A stretch of 64,000 nt of DNA from Pirellulales bacterium. Its GTDB lineage: Bacteria > Planctomycetota > Planctomycetia > Pirellulales > JAEUIK01. Where the stretch lies: contig JAHBXR010000020.1 in the NCBI GenBank assembly GCA_019636335.1, forward strand, positions 1 through 64,000. Direction: 5' to 3'. Shown here in pieces: positions 9,296 to 18,918 of this stretch. The position numbers and the translations under genes are program-made. Below the pieces are notes generated by a model. It had not been told where the DNA came from. It saw only the letters and a list, made by a program, of their open reading frames with translations, and did no database searches. The stretch's first letter is position 1; each line of letters starts with the position of its first letter.

Positions 9296-10480
9296 ATGCA
9301 AAGTCCGCGCTGCTTGTTCTTCTTGTTCTTCATTTCATTCGTTGGCGCCACCGGGCAGGGGGACGAGCCGATCTACCGCGACGAGATGATCTTTCCGCTC
9401 CATCCGAAGCACAACCACGCGCCCGGCATCGTGGAATATCCGAACGGCGATTTGTTGGTTTCGTGGTATCGCGGTTCGGGAGAGCGCTCGGCCGACGACG
9501 TGGCGGTGTATGGTTCGCGGTTGAAGCAGGGAGAGAGCACCTGGAGCGAGGCGGAGTTGCTCGTCGATACGCCGAACTTTCCCGACTGCAATACGGCCAT
9601 GATGATCGACCGCGAGAAGCGGTTGTGGCTCGTCTGGCCGGTGGTGATCGCCAACACCTGGGAGACGTGCCTGACGCAGGTGCTGCTGTCGAGCGACTAC
9701 GAAGGGCCGGGCATGCCGAAGTGGGACGAGCGCAGCTCGGTCTTTCTGAGCCCGCCGAATTTCAAGGAGCGGATGCTGGCGCGACTCGAAGAGCGCCTGG
9801 CCGAGAGCGAAAAGCCGAGCGAGCACGAAACGCTCTTCGCCAACCACGTGCGCAAGACGCTGGAAGATAAGGTCACCCACCGCCTGGGCTGGCAGCCGCG
9901 CTGCAAACCGGTCGAGCTGGCGAGCGGACGGATTCTGCTGCCGCTGTACACCGATACCTACTCGGTGTCGCTCATGGCGATCAGCGACGACCATGGAAAG
10001 ACCTGGTATGCCAGCGAGCCGTTGGCCGGCTTCGGCAACATTCAGCCCGCGGTCTTGCAGCGCCACGACGGCACACTGGTGGCCTACATGCGCGAAAACG
10101 GCCCGCTCAATAAGATCCGCGTCTGCGAGTCGCCGGATGAAGGGCTCACGTGGGGGCCGGTAGGGACGATCGACCTGCCGAATCCCGGCTCGGGGCTCGA
10201 TGCCGTGCGGCTGGCGAACGGACATTGGCTGCTGATCTACAACGACACGGTCGAGGGGCGCTCGAGCTTGGCGGTGTCGATCTCGGACGACGAGGGAAAG
10301 ACGTGGCGTTGGACGCGGCATCTCGAGCAGCAAGAGGCGGGCTCGTACCACTATCCGGCGGTCATTCAGGGAGCCGACGGCATGATCCATTTCGTCTACA
10401 GCTATTTCGCCGGGAAGGATGCCGGCAAGACCATGAAGCACGTGGCGGCCAACGAGGCCTGGGTGCAAGCTGGAGATTGA
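9296..10480 (+). CDS. Secreted sialidase-like (BNR/Asp-box) six-bladed propeller protein
   Basis: The protein has 394 residues with a signal peptide ([15 protein letters not shown]). Three Asp-box motifs of the sialidase fold are visible: [16 protein letters not shown] and SDDEGKTW, plus an N-terminal region with [20 protein letters not shown]. Exo-alpha-sialidase-like proteins of this type are widespread in planctomycetes and often act on sugars other than sialic acid. The canonical arginine triad was not verified by alignment. It sits third in an operon with an esterase, a dehydrogenase-like protein, a pyruvyl transferase-like protein and a LamG protein, which together suggest handling of a decorated glycan. 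Confidence 0.8.
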   Translation: MQSPRCLFFLFFISFVGATGQGDEPIYRDEMIFPLHPKHNHAPGIVEYPNGDLLVSWYRGSGERSADDVAVYGSRLKQGESTWSEAELLVDTPNFPDCNTAMMIDREKRLWLVWPVVIANTWETCLTQVLLSSDYEGPGMPKWDERSSVFLSPPNFKERMLARLEERLAESEKPSEHETLFANHVRKTLEDKVTHRLGWQPRCKPVELASGRILLPLYTDTYSVSLMAISDDHGKTWYASEPLAGFGNIQPAVLQRHDGTLVAYMRENGPLNKIRVCESPDEGLTWGPVGTIDLPNPGSGLDAVRLANGHWLLIYNDTVEGRSSLAVSISDDEGKTWRWTRHLEQQEAGSYHYPAVIQGADGMIHFVYSYFAGKDAGKTMKHVAANEAWVQAGD

Positions 10481-10490
10481 GAACAGGCAC

Positions 10491-11780
10491 ATGAGCAATA
10501 CACGAGCGCGGTGGGCGATTCCCCGGCGGACGTTTCTGGGAGCGGCCTGCGCGGCGGCCTTGAGCTCGCGCGCCTGGGCCCGCAACGCGCGCACGCCACG
10601 CATCCTGCTGCGCTCGTCGTGGCAAACGGTCAACATCGGCGACATCGCGCATACGCCGGGGGTACTCGCGCTTATCGAGAAGCACCTGCCCGAGGCCGAG
10701 GTGCGTCTCTGGCCGAGCAAGCTGGACAACGGCGTCGACCAGTTGCTGCTCGAACGTTTTCCGCGCTTGCAGATCGTGGCCAGCGCCGACGATCTGAAAG
10801 CCGCCTTCGACGAGTGCGACTTGCTGTTGCACGGCTCGGGACCGTTTCTGGTGGCCGAGCGTGACGTGGTGCGCTGGTCGGAAGGGACGGGCAAGCCGTA
10901 TGGCGTCTTCGGTATCACGTTTTCCGAACGCAATTACACGACGAAGCCGCTGGCTCCGGAGGCGATCGCCAAGACGATCGACGTGCTGAGCGCGGCGCGC
11001 TTCGTGTACTTCCGCGATTCGGTATCGCTCGAACTGGCCAAGGAAAAAGGCTGCACGTCGCCGGTCATGGAGTTCGGGCCGGATGGCGCCTTTGCGACCG
11101 ATCTCCGCGACGATCGGCGCGCCGACGAGTTTCTGCGGCAGCACGAGTTGGAGCGGGGCAAGTTTCTCTGCTGCATTCCCCGGCTGCGGTATACGCCGTA
11201 CTGGACGATTCCCAGCCGCAAGACTTCCTTCGACGAAGTGAAGCACGCGCACAACGAGGAATACAAGGAGCGCGATCACGCGCCACTGCGCGAGGCGATC
11301 GTGGCCGTCGTGCGCGAGACCGACATGAAGGTGTTGCTCTGCCCTGAAGACCAGACGCAAATGTCGATCGGCAAGGAACTGCTGCTCGATCGTCTGCCGG
11401 CCGACGTGCAGGCGCGCGTCGCCTGGCGCCCCGACTATTGGCTGACGGCCGAGGCCCGCAGCACCTTCCTCCGGAGCGCAGGCCTCTTCGGTCACGAGAT
11501 GCACAGCCCGATCATGTGTATCGGGGGGGGCGTGCCGGCGATCGTCTGCCGCTGGAGCGAGCAGACGAGCAAGGGCATCATGTGGCGCGACATCGGCCTG
11601 GGGGACTGGCTGTTCGACATGGATCAGCCGGACGAGGTGGCGCGTATCGTGCCCACGGTTCTATCGTTGGCCAAGGATCCGGCCGCGGCGCGGGAGAAAG
11701 CGGCTCGTGCCCAGGCATTTGTCGAAACGCGCCAACGGGCGATGACCGATACGTTGGCCCAACAGTTGAGTTCCGCGTGA
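10491..11780 (+). CDS. Polysaccharide pyruvyl transferase family protein with Tat signal
   Basis: The protein has 429 residues. Family features include [17 protein letters not shown] near the start of the mature part, [24 protein letters not shown] and [20 protein letters not shown]. These match the polysaccharide pyruvyl transferase/CsaB fold (PF04230). The N-terminus is a textbook twin-arginine signal: [20 protein letters not shown]. Export is odd for an enzyme family that normally uses cytoplasmic phosphoenolpyruvate, so this member may do a different reaction or may be a processed glycan-binding protein. It starts 10 nt after the sialidase gene, and its stop overlaps the LamG gene start (GTGA). 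Confidence 0.75.
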   Translation: MSNTRARWAIPRRTFLGAACAAALSSRAWARNARTPRILLRSSWQTVNIGDIAHTPGVLALIEKHLPEAEVRLWPSKLDNGVDQLLLERFPRLQIVASADDLKAAFDECDLLLHGSGPFLVAERDVVRWSEGTGKPYGVFGITFSERNYTTKPLAPEAIAKTIDVLSAARFVYFRDSVSLELAKEKGCTSPVMEFGPDGAFATDLRDDRRADEFLRQHELERGKFLCCIPRLRYTPYWTIPSRKTSFDEVKHAHNEEYKERDHAPLREAIVAVVRETDMKVLLCPEDQTQMSIGKELLLDRLPADVQARVAWRPDYWLTAEARSTFLRSAGLFGHEMHSPIMCIGGGVPAIVCRWSEQTSKGIMWRDIGLGDWLFDMDQPDEVARIVPTVLSLAKDPAAAREKAARAQAFVETRQRAMTDTLAQQLSSA

Positions 11781-12766
11781 CGACCTCTCGACGTTGGTTA
11801 CGTACGTTTGCGGCGGCGCTGGTATTCTTGACGCCGATGACGAATGTCTCGCGTTGTAGCGCTATGGAAGAGGCGATCCGCTCTGTGGCGGAGACGCCCG
11901 GGCTGGTCGCGTTCTGGACCTTCGGCGAACCGGCGGGAGAGCCGCGATTGTCGACGGGAACGGCGCAGGCTCATCCGCTCGAAGAGGTGCATGGGCCCAT
12001 CGCTCGCGTCGCCGGAGGGCCCTATTCCGGCTATGCGGCCGAGCTCAACGGCAAGCAGTATTTGCGCATTCCCTACGCCGAGACGGGAATGCTCAATATC
12101 TCGGGCCCTCGGGCGCAGGTCAGCATGTTTGCCGTGGTGCGCATCGTGAACCTGCGCCAGAGTCGGACCATCGCCGGCATGTGGAGCGAGGGGGAAGGCG
12201 CTCACGACGACACCGGCACGCGACAATACGCGATGTTGATGAACATGCCGACCTATGGTGGTCGCGAACAGCTTACGCCGCACATCTCGAGCGAGGGAGG
12301 CGTCACGCGGCGAGCCGATGGCAGCGCCTTCCCCTGGTGCGCCGACTACGCCGCTACTCGAGAGAAGGTGCCGACGGACCAGTGGTGTACGCTCGGCATG
12401 ACGTACGACTCGAAGTACATCCGCGCTTACATCAACGGCAAGCTCGACGTCCGGCCGCTCGACGCCCGGGCCGACCGGCGCGAGGATCGCTACTTCACGC
12501 ACGAAGGACCCGACGGAGGCGACCGCGGCATGAATCCCTATTACCACGGCCGGGGCATCTTTCGGTACGATCCCGCGCGCCACGCACGGACGAAACCACA
12601 GGGTGGATCCGACTTTATCGTGGGGGCTCGCTACGCCGTGGGGAGCATGACGCGCGAGGCGACCCAGGGACGCTTCGGCGGATTGGCGGTCTTCGATCGT
12701 GCCCTCTCGGACGACCAGATGCGGCGCCTGCACGAGGCGGCCGATCTCTCCTCGCTCGAAAAGTAA
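11777..12766 (+). CDS. Secreted LamG/concanavalin-like domain protein
   Basis: The start is GTG at 11777, overlapping the previous stop by 4 nt and followed by a signal peptide ([20 protein letters not shown]). The protein has 329 residues. The body is a LamG-like jelly-roll domain: [11 protein letters not shown] at the start, [20 protein letters not shown] in the middle and [21 protein letters not shown] at the end, the last being the classic closing strand of LamGL domains. Such domains bind glycans or act as adhesion modules. As the last gene of the five-gene operon it may present or bind the glycan processed by the sialidase-like protein. No catalytic motif is seen. Confidence 0.85.
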   Translation: MTTSRRWLRTFAAALVFLTPMTNVSRCSAMEEAIRSVAETPGLVAFWTFGEPAGEPRLSTGTAQAHPLEEVHGPIARVAGGPYSGYAAELNGKQYLRIPYAETGMLNISGPRAQVSMFAVVRIVNLRQSRTIAGMWSEGEGAHDDTGTRQYAMLMNMPTYGGREQLTPHISSEGGVTRRADGSAFPWCADYAATREKVPTDQWCTLGMTYDSKYIRAYINGKLDVRPLDARADRREDRYFTHEGPDGGDRGMNPYYHGRGIFRYDPARHARTKPQGGSDFIVGARYAVGSMTREATQGRFGGLAVFDRALSDDQMRRLHEAADLSSLEK

Positions 12767-13009
12767 TCGGACGAGTTGGACGCCGAGGAGGGTTGGGCTG
12801 GCGTCCACTCAAAATGCCTCCCTGCTCTGCCGTTCGGCGGCTGGACAGGAGTGGTCCCGGCGACATGTTTCACCGTGGTTAGAGCCGCGGAAATCGTTCG
12901 CCCGCGAACCAAATCCGCGTTATGATGAGCCGTCGCGCAGGTGCTTTGTGGGCTGGCGCGATCGAGCGCTCAACCCGACACGATTCTCTTTTGCCGACGG
13001 ATTACTCTC

Positions 13010-14200
13010 ATGCTTCAGCAGGCGGGTCCTTCCTCTTCGTCTCCCTTTACCGCCGAACATCAGGCCTTTCGCCAGTCGTTGCGGAAGTTCATCGACCAGG
13101 AGATCAATCCCCACGTCGACCAGTGGGAGAAGGCCGAGATCTTTCCGGCCCACGAGGTCTTCAAGAAGATGGGAGACCTGGGCTTCCTCGGCGTGAGTTT
13201 TCCCGAGGAGTACGGCGGCCAGGGACTCGACTACTGGTACAACGTCGTGCTCTGCGAGGAGTTGGCCGGCATCCACTGCGGCGGCATTCCCATGGCGATT
13301 GCCGTGCAGAGCGACATGTCGACGCCGGCGCTCAACGATTTCGGCTCGCACGAGCTGAAGAAGAAGTTTCTCGAGCCGGCGCTGCGGGGTGAGATGGTCA
13401 CCTCGATTGCCGTCACCGAGCCGGGATCCGGCTCGGACGTGGCCTCGATCAAGACGCGGGCCGAATCGGACGGCGACGACTACGTCATCAACGGCAGCAA
13501 GCTCTACATCACCAACGGCACTCAGGCCGACTGGGTCTGTCTGCTCGCGCGGACCGAGCCGGGCACCAGTTATCGCGGCATGTCGCTGATTATCGTCGAG
13601 ACGAATCGGCCCGGCTTCGTGGTCAGCCGCAAGCTCGAAAAGATGGGCAACCACTCGAGCGACACGGCCGAACTGGCCTTCGATAACGTCCGGGTGCCGA
13701 AGAGCAATCGCATCGGCGACGAGGGAATGGGCTTCATCTATCAGATGCTGCAATTCCAGAAGGAACGCCTGGTCAGCGCCATCATGGCGTATCGTGGAGC
13801 CGAGCGCATCATCCACATGACCATCGACTACTGCCGCGAGCGGCAAACCTTTGGCCGCCCGCTGATCGACAACCAGTGGATCCACTTCAAATTGTCGGAA
13901 TTGATTACCGAGGTGGAGCACCTGCGGCAGATGAGCCACCATTGCGTTCGCAAATTGATGGCGGGCGAAGATTTCACCCGCGAGGCCTCGATGGCCAAGC
14001 TCAAGGCCGGGCGGCTGGTCCGCGAAACGGCCGATACCTGCATGCAGTTCCACGGCGGCATGGGCTACATGGAAGAGTATCCCATGGCGCGCTACTACCG
14101 CGACTCGCGACTGATCTCGATCGGCGGCGGCGCGGACGAGGTAATGCTGGGCATCATCGCCAAGTACGAAGGCATCCTGCCGGGCAAGAAACGGGACTGA
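13010..14200 (+). CDS. Acyl-CoA dehydrogenase, LCAD/isovaleryl-type catalytic base
   Basis: The protein has 396 residues, usual for the family. FAD-binding motifs are clear: SIAVTEPGSGSDVASIKT and ITNGTQADW, with C-terminal signatures RQTFGRPL and MQFHGGMGYMEEYPMARYYRDSR. The position that holds the catalytic Glu in MCAD/SCAD (YEGT region) is Gly here (SIGGGADEV, residues 370-378). A Glu stands at the alternative helix-G position (Glu252 in KERLVSA), as in long-chain and isovaleryl-CoA dehydrogenases. It should therefore oxidise an acyl-CoA to the 2-enoyl-CoA with transfer to ETF; the substrate is unknown. It is a single gene, preceded by a 243-bp gap without a clear promoter and followed by a shared terminator. 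Confidence 0.9.
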   Translation: MLQQAGPSSSSPFTAEHQAFRQSLRKFIDQEINPHVDQWEKAEIFPAHEVFKKMGDLGFLGVSFPEEYGGQGLDYWYNVVLCEELAGIHCGGIPMAIAVQSDMSTPALNDFGSHELKKKFLEPALRGEMVTSIAVTEPGSGSDVASIKTRAESDGDDYVINGSKLYITNGTQADWVCLLARTEPGTSYRGMSLIIVETNRPGFVVSRKLEKMGNHSSDTAELAFDNVRVPKSNRIGDEGMGFIYQMLQFQKERLVSAIMAYRGAERIIHMTIDYCRERQTFGRPLIDNQWIHFKLSELITEVEHLRQMSHHCVRKLMAGEDFTREASMAKLKAGRLVRETADTCMQFHGGMGYMEEYPMARYYRDSRLISIGGGADEVMLGIIAKYEGILPGKKRD

Positions 14201-14345
14201 GCTTGCGAGAGACGAGGATGAGCGGCGCGCGAGGACGCCCGCTCTCACCGGTTATTGCTTTCTGACGGGCAACGCCAGCATGTATCGTAGGCGGCGTGTG
14301 TCACGTCTCATTGTCCGCGTGAGACAGCGTGGTGATTCAACGAAC

Positions 14346-14376
14346 AAGGCCACGGCGGAAGGACCGCCGTGGCCTT
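14346..14376. terminator. Strong 13-bp hairpin terminator
   Basis: The arms AAGGCCACGGCGG (14346-14358) and CCGCCGTGGCCTT (14364-14376) pair perfectly around a 5-nt loop. It lies 38 nt beyond the stop of the minus-strand PEP-CTERM gene and 146 nt beyond the plus-strand acyl-CoA dehydrogenase, so it can serve both convergent genes. Confidence 0.7.
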
Positions 14377-14413
14377 GATTGATTTGAAACCAGCCAAGCC
14401 GGCTGCATCGGTC

Positions 14414-15157
14414 TTAGACAGCCGATGGCTTACGGCAGCGGCGCGAGACGAACAGGCCGACGACGGCCGCCATGCCCCACACCAGGAACGACGCCGGTTC
14501 GGGGACGCCCGAGGTCGTGCCGATGAAGTCGATGCGGAAGTCGTGCGCGAGCTGAGCATCGAAGAAGAAGTTCAACGAATCGATACTCGACATGTCCACG
14601 CCGCCGATGCCGGCAAAGCCCGGGAAGCCGAAGAACACCGACTGAGCACCGGGGGACGTGAGCAACTGCGTCAGCGAGGCGACGTTCGAGCCATCGCTGA
14701 GCGTGACGGTGACGGGCAAATCGACGCCACCGGCGTGATCGAAGAGCAGGAAGTCGATCGTGATGCCGGTTTCGGCGCTGAAGTTGGCATTCAGTCCGCC
14801 GGGGATGCCGCCAGCGTTATAGAGCAGGTTCAGGCTGCCATCGGCACCGGCCGACGAGGCATAGTCGAGCAGGCTGGGCGGAGTGGGAACGACAGTCGTT
14901 GTGACCGTATCAAGACCCGGGACGGCGAACGAGTCCCCCGTCACTGTGGTATTACGCACGCCACCGATGGTGTTCGTCGTGGGAATGCCGAGTTCGTTGT
15001 TGACCGTGCTGCCGACCGTGGTGCGGGTGACCGGCCAGACGCCCGTCACGACATCGAAATCGTCGATGATGACGGCGGCCTGAGCAGAGGAAACCCCTAG
15101 GATTCCTGCGAGAAGCAGCAGTGCTGCGAAGATCGGAAAACGGGCGCTAGTACGCAT
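14414..15157 (-). CDS. PEP-CTERM sorting domain protein
   Basis: The protein has 247 residues. The start at 15157 is chosen because the signal peptide (SARFPIFAALLLLAGILGV) begins there. The C-terminus is a full PEP-CTERM sorting signal: VPEPASF, a hydrophobic helix WGMAAVVGLFV, then the basic tail SRRCRKPSAV. Such proteins are exported and processed by an exosortase that must be encoded elsewhere. The central part is rich in Thr, Val and Gly and looks like a beta-sandwich. The protein probably ends in the extracellular matrix or on the cell surface. No partner gene adjoins it; a strong terminator follows. Confidence 0.85.
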   Translation of the reverse strand: MRTSARFPIFAALLLLAGILGVSSAQAAVIIDDFDVVTGVWPVTRTTVGSTVNNELGIPTTNTIGGVRNTTVTGDSFAVPGLDTVTTTVVPTPPSLLDYASSAGADGSLNLLYNAGGIPGGLNANFSAETGITIDFLLFDHAGGVDLPVTVTLSDGSNVASLTQLLTSPGAQSVFFGFPGFAGIGGVDMSSIDSLNFFFDAQLAHDFRIDFIGTTSGVPEPASFLVWGMAAVVGLFVSRRCRKPSAV

Positions 15158-15730
15158 GGTGTGAGCCCTGCCTTGTTGAGCGTGTGAGGTAGGCCGTCCG
15201 TCTGCCACGGAGGGAATCTGTTCCGGGGTTGGCGTTCAATGAACACCGGTGAGCGACAGACTGCTACTCCGTTGCAAGTCGTGTGCCGCGGGGCGGTCGA
15301 AGGCCTCTTCCAAACCGCCCTATCGGGTACTGCCCAGGTATAGCAACGCTGTACCGATTCGTCCACCCTAAATGTAGACGTAATTGCGTGCCCAACTCGG
15401 CGCAAGCCTAGGAGTTGCCGACAATTATTCACCCGCGTGGTAAAAGGCCGCAAAAAACCGCTTTTTTTGATTAGTAACGTGAACAGGTGCAAAGTGCATG
15501 TAAATGAAAGTGAACAATGCTGGTGCGTCGTGCTAGCTGAAGTCTGCTCGGCGGCCCACCACGGATCGAGTCGAGCCGATCTTTTTCGTCCAAGAACAAA
15601 CAACAAATTTCGCGAAAAAAACTTGGCGCGGAGCTGCGCCTTTTAGCGGGCCTTGCCCAGGGACCGGGCAGGTAAGATCCCTAGATGACCGGTGCAATTT
15701 CTCTCGGCGCACGAGAGTTCCACGCCGCGA
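15158..15730. other. 573-bp intergenic region, no gene seen
   Basis: Only short, composition-driven reading frames occur. The middle part (about 15430-15520 and 15590-15640) is much more A/T-rich than the window average and includes a short A-run/T-run dyad near 15453-15468. It should hold the promoter of the PEP-CTERM gene on the minus strand. No RNA gene was recognised. Confidence 0.4.
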
Positions 15731-16186
15731 TCAGCCTTCGCCCCCGAGGTCTTCGGTAAAGACCTCCATCAGCAGGTCGATTTCTTTCTGGTCGTGCTCA
15801 TCGAGCAGGGCGAGAAGTACGGCGAGGCGTTCGCAGACGTCGGTGAAACGATCCGAATCGTGGGCGTCCTCTCCTTCGAGCGACGGCATCACCTCGGCCA
15901 ACCGGCGACGAATTTGGGCATGATCCTCGGCCAGGCCTTCGACCTTGGTGGTCCAGTTGGGCTTTTGCTCGCGCACGGCGTCCATGTAGCCCCCGTCCTC
16001 CTCGAGCCCCATCATCCGCTCGAGATGCCGCTGGAGCGATTGGGCCGTAAAGCGGACGCTGGAGATCTTGCGGTTCAGCCCGACTTCGCTGGCCTGCCAA
16101 TCGAGGCACAGGCGGAGCGCCGCCTTCACATGTTGCAGGATGCGGTGTTCGACGAGGGCCTGTTCGGCGATCGAGATGGCGTCCAT
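15731..16186 (-). CDS. Hemerythrin-like (HHE) domain protein
   Basis: The protein has 151 residues from the ATG at 16186, preceded by AGGAG at 8-nt spacing; an upstream in-frame start lacks this. It is all-helical with spaced metal-ligand candidates of the HHE cation-binding fold: His14 and His19 (VEHRILQH), His54 (RHLERMMGLEE), His89 (EDHAQI) and His131/Glu135 (EHDQKEIDLL). Such proteins bind a di-iron centre and act in oxygen, nitric oxide or iron sensing or storage. No other domain is fused. It is divergent from rpsR, with 285 bp between. The ligand set is inferred by pattern, not alignment. Confidence 0.65.
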   Translation of the reverse strand: MDAISIAEQALVEHRILQHVKAALRLCLDWQASEVGLNRKISSVRFTAQSLQRHLERMMGLEEDGGYMDAVREQKPNWTTKVEGLAEDHAQIRRRLAEVMPSLEGEDAHDSDRFTDVCERLAVLLALLDEHDQKEIDLLMEVFTEDLGGEG

Positions 16187-16471
16187 GGCGACGGCTCCTG
16201 GCAAGCAGGTGGCGGCACTCCTGCCCGAGAATTCAGGCGATCGAAGGTACCGCGGCCCGGCGGGGCTTCCAGTTCAATTCTAGCTGCGCGGCGGGGTAAG
16301 GCCCGGAGAAAACGCACTGGCCTGAGAAGCGGACCATTTGGCCACGGGGCGCTTGGCCCCCGTGGCGCCATTTGCTATGCTGAGGGGCCCTCTACTTGTC
16401 GCGAGGGTTCTAGTAGTTCGAGACCATTTGCTTGCCGTGCGATCGCACGATCGGCCGGCGGAAGGACACTG

Positions 16472-16747
16472 ATGGCATTCCGAAAACCGACCAAGTCGGT
16501 CGCCAAGAAGCGTTCGCGCAACGCGGCGCGTAGCAAGAAGAAGGACCCGGTCTTTGTCGATGGCGTACGTCCCCGGCCGATGTACGTGGACTACAAGGAT
16601 CTCGAGTTGCTGGGCAAGCTGACCAGCCGTCATGGCCGCTTGGTGAGCCGCCGCAAGAGCGGTTGCACCGCCGTGAGCCAGAACGCGGTCGCCAAGGCGA
16701 TCAAGCGGGCACGCTTCATGGCCCTCTTGCCGTACGTGGCCGATTGA
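16472..16747 (+). CDS. rpsR: 30S ribosomal protein S18
   Basis: The protein has 91 residues. The S18 core is unmistakable: YKDLELLGKLTSRHGRLVSR followed by AVAKAIKRARFMALLPYV. The N-terminus is a basic tail (KPTKSVAKKRSRNAARSKKK), somewhat longer than in E. coli. The start at 16472 has GGAAGGA just upstream; longer in-frame starts have no support. S18 binds 16S rRNA with S6 in the platform of the small subunit. The usual neighbours rpsF, ssb and rplI are absent here; the next gene is prfB 230 bp on, so this is a separate rpsR locus. Confidence 0.95.
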   Translation: MAFRKPTKSVAKKRSRNAARSKKKDPVFVDGVRPRPMYVDYKDLELLGKLTSRHGRLVSRRKSGCTAVSQNAVAKAIKRARFMALLPYVAD

Positions 16748-16977
16748 GCCGCCGCACGCCTTCGAAAAGCATTCCATGCCCATGCTCGCTTTGCGCGGTG
16801 TGGGCATTGTTTGTTTTGATCCGCGGGGTTGGCCACGCTACGTGGGTGGCGCGACCGATGCTAACTATAAAGTTCAACGCGGCGATGCCCCTGTCGTGGT
16901 GTTGCCTTCGCCTGTTTGTCTTTGGGCCGGTTCGCCACGCTGCGAACGTCTCGGGCCCACCGATGGAGTATCCCGAC

Positions 16978-18079
16978 ATGGATAAGGAATTGAGCGATCG
17001 TTCCGAAGCGATCCAGCAGCGGATCCTCCAGCTTCGAGACTCTCTTTGACTACGCGGGCAAGCAATCCGCGGCGGCCACGATCGAAGCGCAGATGACGGT
17101 GGCGGGGTTTTGGGATAATCCCGAGCGTGCCCAGGAGGTCGTCGGCCAGCTCAAGGCGGTGAACGCCATCCTCAAGCCGCTCGCCAAGCTCGTGAGCAGC
17201 GCCGAGGATTTGCAGGTGCTGGCCGAGATGGCCGAGGAAGATCAAGGGGCCGCTGGCGAGCTCGCCAGCGAATTGGATCGCCTCGAGCTCGAGGTCGACG
17301 ATCTCGAGCTCAAGTCGTTGCTCAACGGTCCGCACGACGCCAACAACGCGATCATGACGATCAACGCCCGCGACGGTGGCACCGACGCCAACGACTGGGC
17401 CGAGATGCTGCTGCGAATGTACATCCAGTGGGCGGAAGACGCCGGCTACACCGTCGAGATTCTCGATCGTCAGGATAACGACGAGGCGGGCATCAACAGC
17501 GCCAGCCTGGCGATTCGTGGCCCCATGGCCTATGGCTATCTCAAGGGAGAGACGGGCATGCACCGGCTGGTGCGGATCAGCCCCTTCAACGCCGAAGGCA
17601 AGCGGCAGACCAGCTTCTCGGCCGTCGACGTTTCGCCCGAGGTGGCGGAGTCGGGCGAGATCGAGATCCGCGACGATGACATCCGCGAGGATGTCTTCCG
17701 CGCCAGCGGCGCCGGTGGCCAGCACGTCAACAAGACGTCGAGCGCCGTGCGTTTGACCCACCTGCCGACCGGCATCGTCGTGCAGTGTCAGAACGAGCGC
17801 AGCCAACATAAGAATCGCGCCATGGCGCTCAAGATGTTGCGAGCACGGTTGGCACGCATTGAAGAAGAAAAGCGCGAGGCCGAGCAGGCGGCGAAGTACA
17901 ACGAACGTCCGAAAATTGGCTTTGGCTCGCAGATTCGGGACTATTTCCAGCATCCCGATCAGCGGATCAAGGACAAACGGACGAATTTCGCCGCGACAAA
18001 CTTCCAGGATGTGATGGATGGTCACATTCAGGGGTTTCTCGATGCGTTTCTCCGTTGGCGGCTGCATGGCGAAGGATAG
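16978..18079 (+). CDS. prfB: Peptide chain release factor 2 (programmed +1 frameshift)
   Basis: The first 23 codons (MDKELSDRSEAIQQRILQLR...) run to an in-frame TGA at 17047. The +1 frame opens with GAC (17048) and continues DYAGKQSAAATIE to 18079, giving 366 residues, the normal RF2 length. The shift site CTT-TGA-C is the classic RF2 autoregulatory slip. RF2 hallmarks are the SPF tripeptide for UGA recognition (RISPFNAEG, near 17578-17586) and the peptidyl-hydrolysis motif GGQ (17714-17722). The start at 16978 is favoured over 16963 because GGAG lies 9 nt upstream. The stop overlaps the next gene. RF2 releases peptides at UGA and UAA. Confidence 0.95.
17044..17050 (+). promoter_or_regulatory. 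RF2 programmed frameshift site CTT TGA C
   Basis: The zero-frame codons CTT and TGA are followed by C, the poor-termination context used in prfB of many bacteria. Low RF2 makes the ribosome pause at TGA and slip to TTT, restoring RF2 synthesis. The upstream Shine-Dalgarno-like enhancer AGGGGG of E. coli is not conserved; only a weak GAG (in TCGAGACTCT) is present. Confidence 0.9.
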
Positions 18080-18656
18080 CGCGGTGAACGGAGAAACGGT
18101 GCTCACGGCCGGTCGCTGGCAGGTCGCCTTCATGCGCCGGGGCGATCGCTTCGGGCACGAGATACGCTGGCTCGCCCCCCCCGCTGCGCCACGCGTGCTG
18201 TTGGTATCTCGCGAAGGGGCTGCCGAGGAGGATTGGCCCGCGAGCCCACCGCTGCAAGAGCTGCATCTCGAACAGCGCGGCGATGATCTGAGCGTCGCGC
18301 TGTTGGTGGGCATGGCGGGGACCAGCCATTGGTCGCTCGTCGTCGAGGCCCACGCCCGCGAGGAACGCCTGGTGTTCGACGCCGCCTGTCGCTTGCGCGC
18401 CGCGCCGGCGCACCTCGGCTCGCACTACCGGCTGTCTGCGGACCAAGAGCTTGCCGCGCGGGTCCACGGCCGGGAATTTCGGCTCTCGGGCGGGGGGCCA
18501 GCCTGGTCGCTGGTGAGCGAACCGCTCCACGACGCCCCCGAAGTGTCGCTCGTCTACGACGAGGCGCGGCGCGAGTTGGCGCTACCGCTGGCAGGTGGAG
18601 AAATCGCCCGGCCGCAAACGTGGTGCTGGCGTTATCGGCTGCAATTGCACGCTTGA
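18066..18656 (+). CDS. Conserved hypothetical protein downstream of prfB
   Basis: The protein has 196 residues if translation starts at the ATG at 18066, which overlaps the end of prfB by 14 nt; starts at 18018 and 18042 would overlap more. It has no signal peptide or membrane segment, many acidic residues, and beta-rich stretches such as VLLVSREGAAEEDWPA and PEVSLVYDEARRELALPLAG. No catalytic motif was recognised. The overlap suggests co-transcription with prfB. Function unknown. Confidence 0.65.
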   Translation: MAKDSAVNGETVLTAGRWQVAFMRRGDRFGHEIRWLAPPAAPRVLLVSREGAAEEDWPASPPLQELHLEQRGDDLSVALLVGMAGTSHWSLVVEAHAREERLVFDAACRLRAAPAHLGSHYRLSADQELAARVHGREFRLSGGGPAWSLVSEPLHDAPEVSLVYDEARRELALPLAGGEIARPQTWCWRYRLQLHA

Positions 18657-18693
18657 AACCAGAGCCTCCGTCACACGTGGCACGCCGGCGCGA

Positions 18694-18918
18694 TTAGCGT
18701 GTACGGGCCTGTTCCTGTTGCCGCCGCATTTCCTCACCGAATTCGCGCTGCTCTTTGAGCATCGCTTCGAAGCGACGTTCGCGGTTCTTGGCGCGCTCTT
18801 CCTTCAGTTCGGCAGCGCGTTCTTTCTCCTTCCGCTTGCGGATCTCGGCGGCGGTTTCTTGCGGCGCGCAGCCGGCAAAAGTCACCACGCACAGAAGCAG
18901 CCAAAGGAGATTTCGCAT
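18694..18918 (-). CDS. Small charged lipoprotein
   Basis: The protein has 74 residues. The signal peptide MRNLLWLLLCVVTFAGC ends in a good lipobox (FAGC), so Cys17 should be lipidated. The mature part is a highly charged helix (EIRKRKEKERAAELKEERAK and onwards) likely to form a coiled coil. An in-frame GTG four codons upstream is less plausible. The size and shape recall small envelope lipoproteins that link membrane and wall, but there is no sequence similarity that allows naming it. It converges on the prfB-linked gene with only 37 bp between. Confidence 0.7.
   Translation of the reverse strand: MRNLLWLLLCVVTFAGCAPQETAAEIRKRKEKERAAELKEERAKNRERRFEAMLKEQREFGEEMRRQQEQARTR

Noticed and set aside
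15097..15606. 169-residue minus-strand frame upstream of the PEP-CTERM gene
   Set aside because: It overlaps the PEP-CTERM start in another frame and is rich in residues expected from random A/T-rich DNA.
16963..17049. Short separate gene ending at 17049 before prfB
   Set aside because: Its residues match the RF2 N-terminus and it ends at CTT TGA C, so it is the zero-frame part of prfB.
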